This document shows, in pieces, positions 60,520 through 64,000 of a stretch of DNA of 64,000 nt. Under the pieces are notes generated by a model. That model had not been told where the DNA came from. It was given only the letters and a program-made list of their open reading frames with translations, and searched no databases. Numbering within the stretch: the stretch's first letter is position 1; every line of letters begins with the position of its first letter. Source of the DNA: Paractinoplanes bogorensis (GTDB taxonomy: Bacteria; Actinomycetota; Actinomycetes; Mycobacteriales; Micromonosporaceae); the NCBI RefSeq assembly GCF_018829635.1, contig NZ_JAHKKG010000023.1:1-64000 (forward strand), written 5' to 3'. Both the position numbers and the translations under genes were made by a program.

Positions 60520-61943
60520 CGCAGAGCGGCGGGCACGGCCCGTTCCACCGCCGCGACGACCTTGTCGGTCCCGGCGATCAGGTCGGGGTCGATCGGCACC
60601 TGGCACCCGTTGGCGCCGAACACGGTCAGCTCGGCCCCGTCCCGCTCGACGGCCACCACCTCGGGCCAGCGCACGACGTGCACGTCGCCGTCCGGATCGC
60701 GCAGCGCCACCCCGTCGTCCATCAGGATCAGCCGGATCGCCCGGGCCTCGCGGGCCAGCAGCTGGGCCAGGAACGGCGGCTTGAACACCCGTCCGGGCGG
60801 ATCTTCGCGCACCCGCGCACAACCGCCCTCACCGACGCCGGGCAGGTGCACGTCGACCTCGTAGGGCACGACGAGCTGAGCGGTCGGCAGGGCCTCGGAC
60901 ACCGTTTCCCGTACGACCGCAGGCGTCACCTCGGCCAGCCGGGCGAGCCGTTCGTGGCGCGGGTGGTGCGGGATGCCGAGCAGCAGCGCCTCGGCCGCGT
61001 GGGCCAGTTCGACCGGCACATAACGCGGATCGGCGTGCAACTCCTTGATCTCCTCGTACGTGAGGGAAAGCTCCTCCGCAGTCGGACCGCTCGCCGCGAG
61101 CCGTTGCACCTCGGCCCACACGATCCCGGCCACCGCCGCCTCCTGCCCCTCGCGGGCGTCGAGCGTGACGGCCAGCAGCGCGCGCTCGCCGCCCAGCTGC
61201 AGGCCCTCACCGCTGACCTGATAGCTGAGGCCGTGGTCGTGGCGGGCCGACTGCTCGAGCCGCTCGGCCAGGATCGTCATGGCCGCGGCCCACGCCGGGT
61301 CGCGCCGGCCCAGCAACGACACGCCGACACCGGGCACCGCGGCGCCGACGACGGTCGGGCCGGACTGGGTGCGCGGCTCGTGCCACTCGTGCTCGATCAG
61401 CGGCCCCGGCGGCAACGGCAGGGTCAGACCGGGCGGCGGGGGGCCGGTCAGCTGGAGCACCGCGTTGCCGGACACGAAGAACCGGGCCGCGTGGGCGAGC
61501 ACGTGCTCGGCGGTGAGGCGGTCGTAGCCCGGTCCGACGTAGACGGCGAGGCCGGGCCCGCGGCCGCCGAACCGCTCGTGCAGCAGGCCCTCGACGGTCG
61601 GGTCGGTGTAGTGACCGCCCTCGGCCGCGAGCACGCCCGCCTCCTTGCCGAGCCGGTCGACCGGCAGCGCGCCGAGCACCCGGCAGACGCGCTCGAGGAA
61701 CTCGGTCACCTGCTCGGGGCGGGCGCACACGGTGAACTCGGTGACCGTCATGTCGACCGACGCGTTGACGTCGTAGTGCACTCGGGGCAGCGCGCCCATG
61801 GCGAGATGCTCGACGAGATGGGTGACGCCGATCGTGCGGAACGTCTCGTCCCGGGCGCCGACGCCGAACGTCAGCGTGGCGCGCAGCGGCTCGGGACCCG
61901 GTTCCCACAGGACCGGCACGCCATCGATCTCGGTGCGCTGCAT
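60486..61943 (-). CDS. M16-like metallopeptidase with C-terminal extension
   Basis: The 485-residue protein has the inverted zinc motif H42-L-V-E45-H46 (HxxEH) of M16 peptidases at the usual N-terminal position, and a possible third ligand Glu in KEAGVLAAEGGHYTD near residue 112. Residues about 20-340 show the two-lobe M16 pattern (LIEHEWHEPRTQSGPTVVGAAVPGV, SLTYEEIKELHAD). The last about 110 residues (VREDPPGRVFKPPFLAQLLAREARAIRLILMDDGVALRDPDGDVHVVRWPEVVAVERDGAELTVFG) look like a separate PH-like beta domain. No signal peptide, so cytoplasmic. The start is ATG at 61943. Function unknown. Confidence 0.8.
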   Translation of the reverse strand: MQRTEIDGVPVLWEPGPEPLRATLTFGVGARDETFRTIGVTHLVEHLAMGALPRVHYDVNASVDMTVTEFTVCARPEQVTEFLERVCRVLGALPVDRLGKEAGVLAAEGGHYTDPTVEGLLHERFGGRGPGLAVYVGPGYDRLTAEHVLAHAARFFVSGNAVLQLTGPPPPGLTLPLPPGPLIEHEWHEPRTQSGPTVVGAAVPGVGVSLLGRRDPAWAAAMTILAERLEQSARHDHGLSYQVSGEGLQLGGERALLAVTLDAREGQEAAVAGIVWAEVQRLAASGPTAEELSLTYEEIKELHADPRYVPVELAHAAEALLLGIPHHPRHERLARLAEVTPAVVRETVSEALPTAQLVVPYEVDVHLPGVGEGGCARVREDPPGRVFKPPFLAQLLAREARAIRLILMDDGVALRDPDGDVHVVRWPEVVAVERDGAELTVFGANGCQVPIDPDLIAGTDKVVAAVERAVPAALRYERSALTSSG

Positions 61944-61961
61944 GCGCGCAGCATACGACCG

Positions 61962-63701
61962 TCAGCGGGCGCCGCGGTGGGCCCGGTGTGCGGCCATCCG
62001 GACCGGGTCGTTGGCGAAGCCGTAACCCCGGTAGCCGCCGGTCCGCTCGACCACCTCGAAGAAGACGCGATCGCCGACCACCGGTGTGAAGAGCTGCTGG
62101 TAGTGGCCGTGCTCGTCCTGATCGTGGAGCGCGTTCCGCGGCAGCGGCGGCGGATCCAGCCGGGCGGCCAGGTCGTCGTAGTAGTTCCCCGGGATGTCGA
62201 CGGATTCCATCGCCCCGGCCACCGCCGCCATGTCGTCGGTGACAAAGGTGATGTGCTGCGGGTGCGGGACGGCCGGGGCCCAGTCGCCCCGGCGCAGCAG
62301 CGGCACGCTCAGGCCCAGCCGCACGCTGCGGTCGTCATTGCGGAGGGCGAGGGTGCGGATCAGCCCGTACGGCGCGGCGAACTCGCTCGCCTCGTCCTCG
62401 GTCAGCCCGAGCACGGTGCGGTAGAACAGCGCCGCCTCGTCGTAGCGGTCGAACGGCTGGGCCAGCGACAGGTGATCGATCCCGGTGACGAGCCCGCCCT
62501 TGACCGGGGATTCGCCGGTGGGCAGGAAGTCGTCGAGCCAGCCGTGGTCGTCGCGGCAGAAGAACACCTCGGTGCCGTCCGGCGCGGCCACCGCGGTCAG
62601 ATCGGCCTCGCTCGACCGGCGGCGACGGGGGAGCGGGGTGGCCAGCAGTTCAGCCGCCCGCCGGGCACTGGCCGCCGGGTCGGTGCTTTCGAGGGCGAAC
62701 GCGCGGATGCTCGCCGCCCCGGTCGCGCCCGCGTTGAGCAGGATGCGAGCGGTTCCTTGTTCCCACAGCTGAACGGGCTTCGAGCGGTGCTGGCCGGTGT
62801 GCGCGAAACCGAGCGTACGGAGAAATCTCTCGAGCTCGGGGCCGGACCCGGCGTCCACCGACAGCTCGGCGAAGGCGATGCCGGTGAGGCGCGGGGCCGG
62901 GGTCAGCCCGCCGGTCAGCGCCGTCAGGGACCGGCGCGCGTCCACCGCCGTACGATGCGGGTCGGATTGCCGGAAGACGTCGTTGAACACCTCGAGCGAG
63001 AGCGGCCCGCGATAGCCCGCCCGCAGCACCGCACCGGTGAATCCGGCCAGGTCGAGACGCCCCTGCAACGGGAACAGCCGATGGTGCCGGCTCCACTGCA
63101 GCACGTCCATGTCGAGCCGCGGTGCGTCGGCCAACTGGAGGAAGAAGACACGATCACCAGGGATTTCCCCGTACGCGTCGGTGCGTGACAAGACGTGGAA
63201 GCTGTCCAGGCACAGGCCGAGGGCGGGGTGATCGGCGCGCCGGACGAGGTCCCACGAGTGCTCCCAGGTCGAGACGTGCCGCCCCCAGGCCAGCGCCTCG
63301 TAGGCGATCCGCATGCCGCGCGCGCCCGCCATCCCGGCGAGCCGGCGCAGCTGCCCGGCGGCGAGTTCGTCGTCGTCGATCGTGTCGGGCGCGACCGACG
63401 AGCAGATCAGGATCATCTCGGCGCCGAGCCGGGCCATCAGGTCGAGCTTGGCCCGGAACCGCCGCTCGACCGCCGCGAACCGGGCCGGGGGAGCGCCCTC
63501 GGCATCCCGGAACGGTTGATACAGCTCGATGGTGAGGCCCAGATCCCGTACGCGGGCCCGGATCTCCTCGGGCGACCGGGCCGAGCCGATCAGGTCGTTC
63601 TCGAAGATCTCGACCCCGTCGAACCCGGCCGCGGCCGCCGCCTCGAGCTTCTCGTCGAGCGTCCCCGACAGGCAGACGGTCGCGATGCTGGTGCGCGTCA
63701 T
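61962..63701 (-). CDS. 3-dehydroshikimate dehydratase fused to an HPPD-like dioxygenase domain
   Basis: The 579-residue fusion has an N-terminal AP-endonuclease-2-like TIM barrel (residues 1-270) with metal ligands expected in YEALAWGR (Glu), LDSFHVLS (Asp, His) and SLEVFND (Glu), as in QsuB/QuiC-type dehydratases that turn 3-dehydroshikimate into protocatechuate. The C-terminal half (about 275-579) is a VOC/4-hydroxyphenylpyruvate-dioxygenase-like domain: GIDHLSL and PQHITFVTDD supply His ligands and FFEVVERTGGYRGYGFAN the Glu and C-terminal hallmark. The whole matches the family annotated as bifunctional sugar-phosphate isomerase/HPPD. It probably feeds quinate/shikimate into the beta-ketoadipate pathway. 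The start is ATG 63701. Confidence 0.88.
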   Translation of the reverse strand: MTRTSIATVCLSGTLDEKLEAAAAAGFDGVEIFENDLIGSARSPEEIRARVRDLGLTIELYQPFRDAEGAPPARFAAVERRFRAKLDLMARLGAEMILICSSVAPDTIDDDELAAGQLRRLAGMAGARGMRIAYEALAWGRHVSTWEHSWDLVRRADHPALGLCLDSFHVLSRTDAYGEIPGDRVFFLQLADAPRLDMDVLQWSRHHRLFPLQGRLDLAGFTGAVLRAGYRGPLSLEVFNDVFRQSDPHRTAVDARRSLTALTGGLTPAPRLTGIAFAELSVDAGSGPELERFLRTLGFAHTGQHRSKPVQLWEQGTARILLNAGATGAASIRAFALESTDPAASARRAAELLATPLPRRRRSSEADLTAVAAPDGTEVFFCRDDHGWLDDFLPTGESPVKGGLVTGIDHLSLAQPFDRYDEAALFYRTVLGLTEDEASEFAAPYGLIRTLALRNDDRSVRLGLSVPLLRRGDWAPAVPHPQHITFVTDDMAAVAGAMESVDIPGNYYDDLAARLDPPPLPRNALHDQDEHGHYQQLFTPVVGDRVFFEVVERTGGYRGYGFANDPVRMAAHRAHRGAR

Positions 63702-63712
63702 CGCCTCAGTAT

Positions 63713-63730
63713 GTACGAACTGGTACGTTC
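63713..63730. promoter_or_regulatory. Possible TetR-type operator
   Basis: GTACGAAC-TG-GTACGTTC contains GAAC-N6-GTTC and resembles operators of TetR-family regulators. It lies 12 bp upstream of the dehydratase start and overlaps the stop of the esterase gene. No regulator gene is visible within the window. Confidence 0.3.
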
Positions 63731-64000
63731 ACTCCAGCCGGAGCGGGGCGAAGGTGTGCTTCCGCCAGATCTTCCGCGACGCCTGCTCGGGATAGGGCGT
63801 GACCGCGTCCGGCATGTCGAAGATCCGGGTCAGACGCTCGTCCTGCGTACACAACGGCCACCCGGGATCGCCGGTGGTCGCGAAGGCGGTCCACGCCCGC
63901 CGCATCCGGGCCGACAGGTCGGCGACCTCCGGGGTGACCTCGCCGAGCAGCATGGCCGGTTCGTTCGACGTCAGGTTGCCGAAGACCAGCGGGACGTCGA
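63729..64000 (-). CDS. Type-B carboxylesterase, C-terminal part
   Basis: The last 89 codons of a gene entering from the right edge. VPLVFGNLTSNEPAMLLGEVTPEVADLSARMRRAWTAFATTGDPGWPLC and IFDMPDAVTPYPE match the C-terminal end of carboxylesterase type B (para-nitrobenzyl esterase-like) proteins, where VFGNL precedes the final helices and W-x-F-A-x-T-G-x-P is conserved. Catalytic residues lie outside the window. It ends 27 bp before the dehydratase start on the same strand. Confidence 0.75.
   Translation of the reverse strand, partial: DVPLVFGNLTSNEPAMLLGEVTPEVADLSARMRRAWTAFATTGDPGWPLCTQDERLTRIFDMPDAVTPYPEQASRKIWRKHTFAPLRLE

Overview
The window is high-GC actinobacterial DNA, most likely from a filamentous, soil-type actinomycete. 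Micromonosporaceae/Actinoplanes-like is my guess from gene families only (SARP regulator, DUF574-type methyltransferase, several ECF sigma factors, many GTG/TTG starts). No rRNA, tRNA, CRISPR array, insertion sequence or prophage was seen.

Left third (1-28712): carbohydrate uptake. (i) 1-9742 is an alpha-galactoside-type locus: a GH4 glycosidase and a SIS-domain sugar isomerase on the minus strand, a divergent DeoR regulator, a GH36 alpha-galactosidase, two MalF/MalG-type permeases and a binding lipoprotein, with no ATPase. Two matching operators flank the DeoR targets. (ii) 10393-17411 is a ribose-type ABC operon with two permeases, a SIS isomerase and a P-loop sugar kinase, facing a LacI regulator across a 22-bp palindrome. 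(iii) 19021-28712 is a LacI-controlled operon that unexpectedly drives a branched-chain-amino-acid-type (Liv) transporter, followed by a secreted LamG-like protein and a secreted sorbosone/glucose-dehydrogenase-like protein. The same operator core recurs upstream of a pectate lyase at 48 kb, suggesting a small regulon. Between (ii) and (iii) lie a DUF1330 gene, aat and a DUF167 gene.

Middle (28942-50377): a secreted Pro/Glu-rich repeat protein, an AI-2E-family transporter, a SARP-type ATPase regulator, a BBE-type flavoprotein with an NmrA-like partner, a Tat-exported M28 aminopeptidase, an ABC-2 exporter with its own two-component system, a methyltransferase, an arylamine N-acetyltransferase, a MacB-like efflux set (adaptor, ATPase, permease), a pectate lyase, and a GGDEF protein followed by a truncated partial copy of itself.

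Right third (50506-64000): an ECF sigma factor with a membrane partner; a large single-polypeptide ECF sigma / zinc-finger / transmembrane / extracytoplasmic beta-propeller protein (the most interesting gene here); an HPF-like protein; an MFS exporter with a C-terminal winged helix, downstream of a two-component system with an unusual doubled histidine kinase; a CPBP protease; an M16-like peptidase; a 3-dehydroshikimate dehydratase/HPPD-like fusion; and the end of a type-B carboxylesterase.

A window-wide theme is short tandem duplication. At least nine arrays with 21-51-bp periods sit inside genes, across stop codons or in promoter regions. Where they fall in genes they keep the reading frame, which points to frequent replication slippage in this genome.
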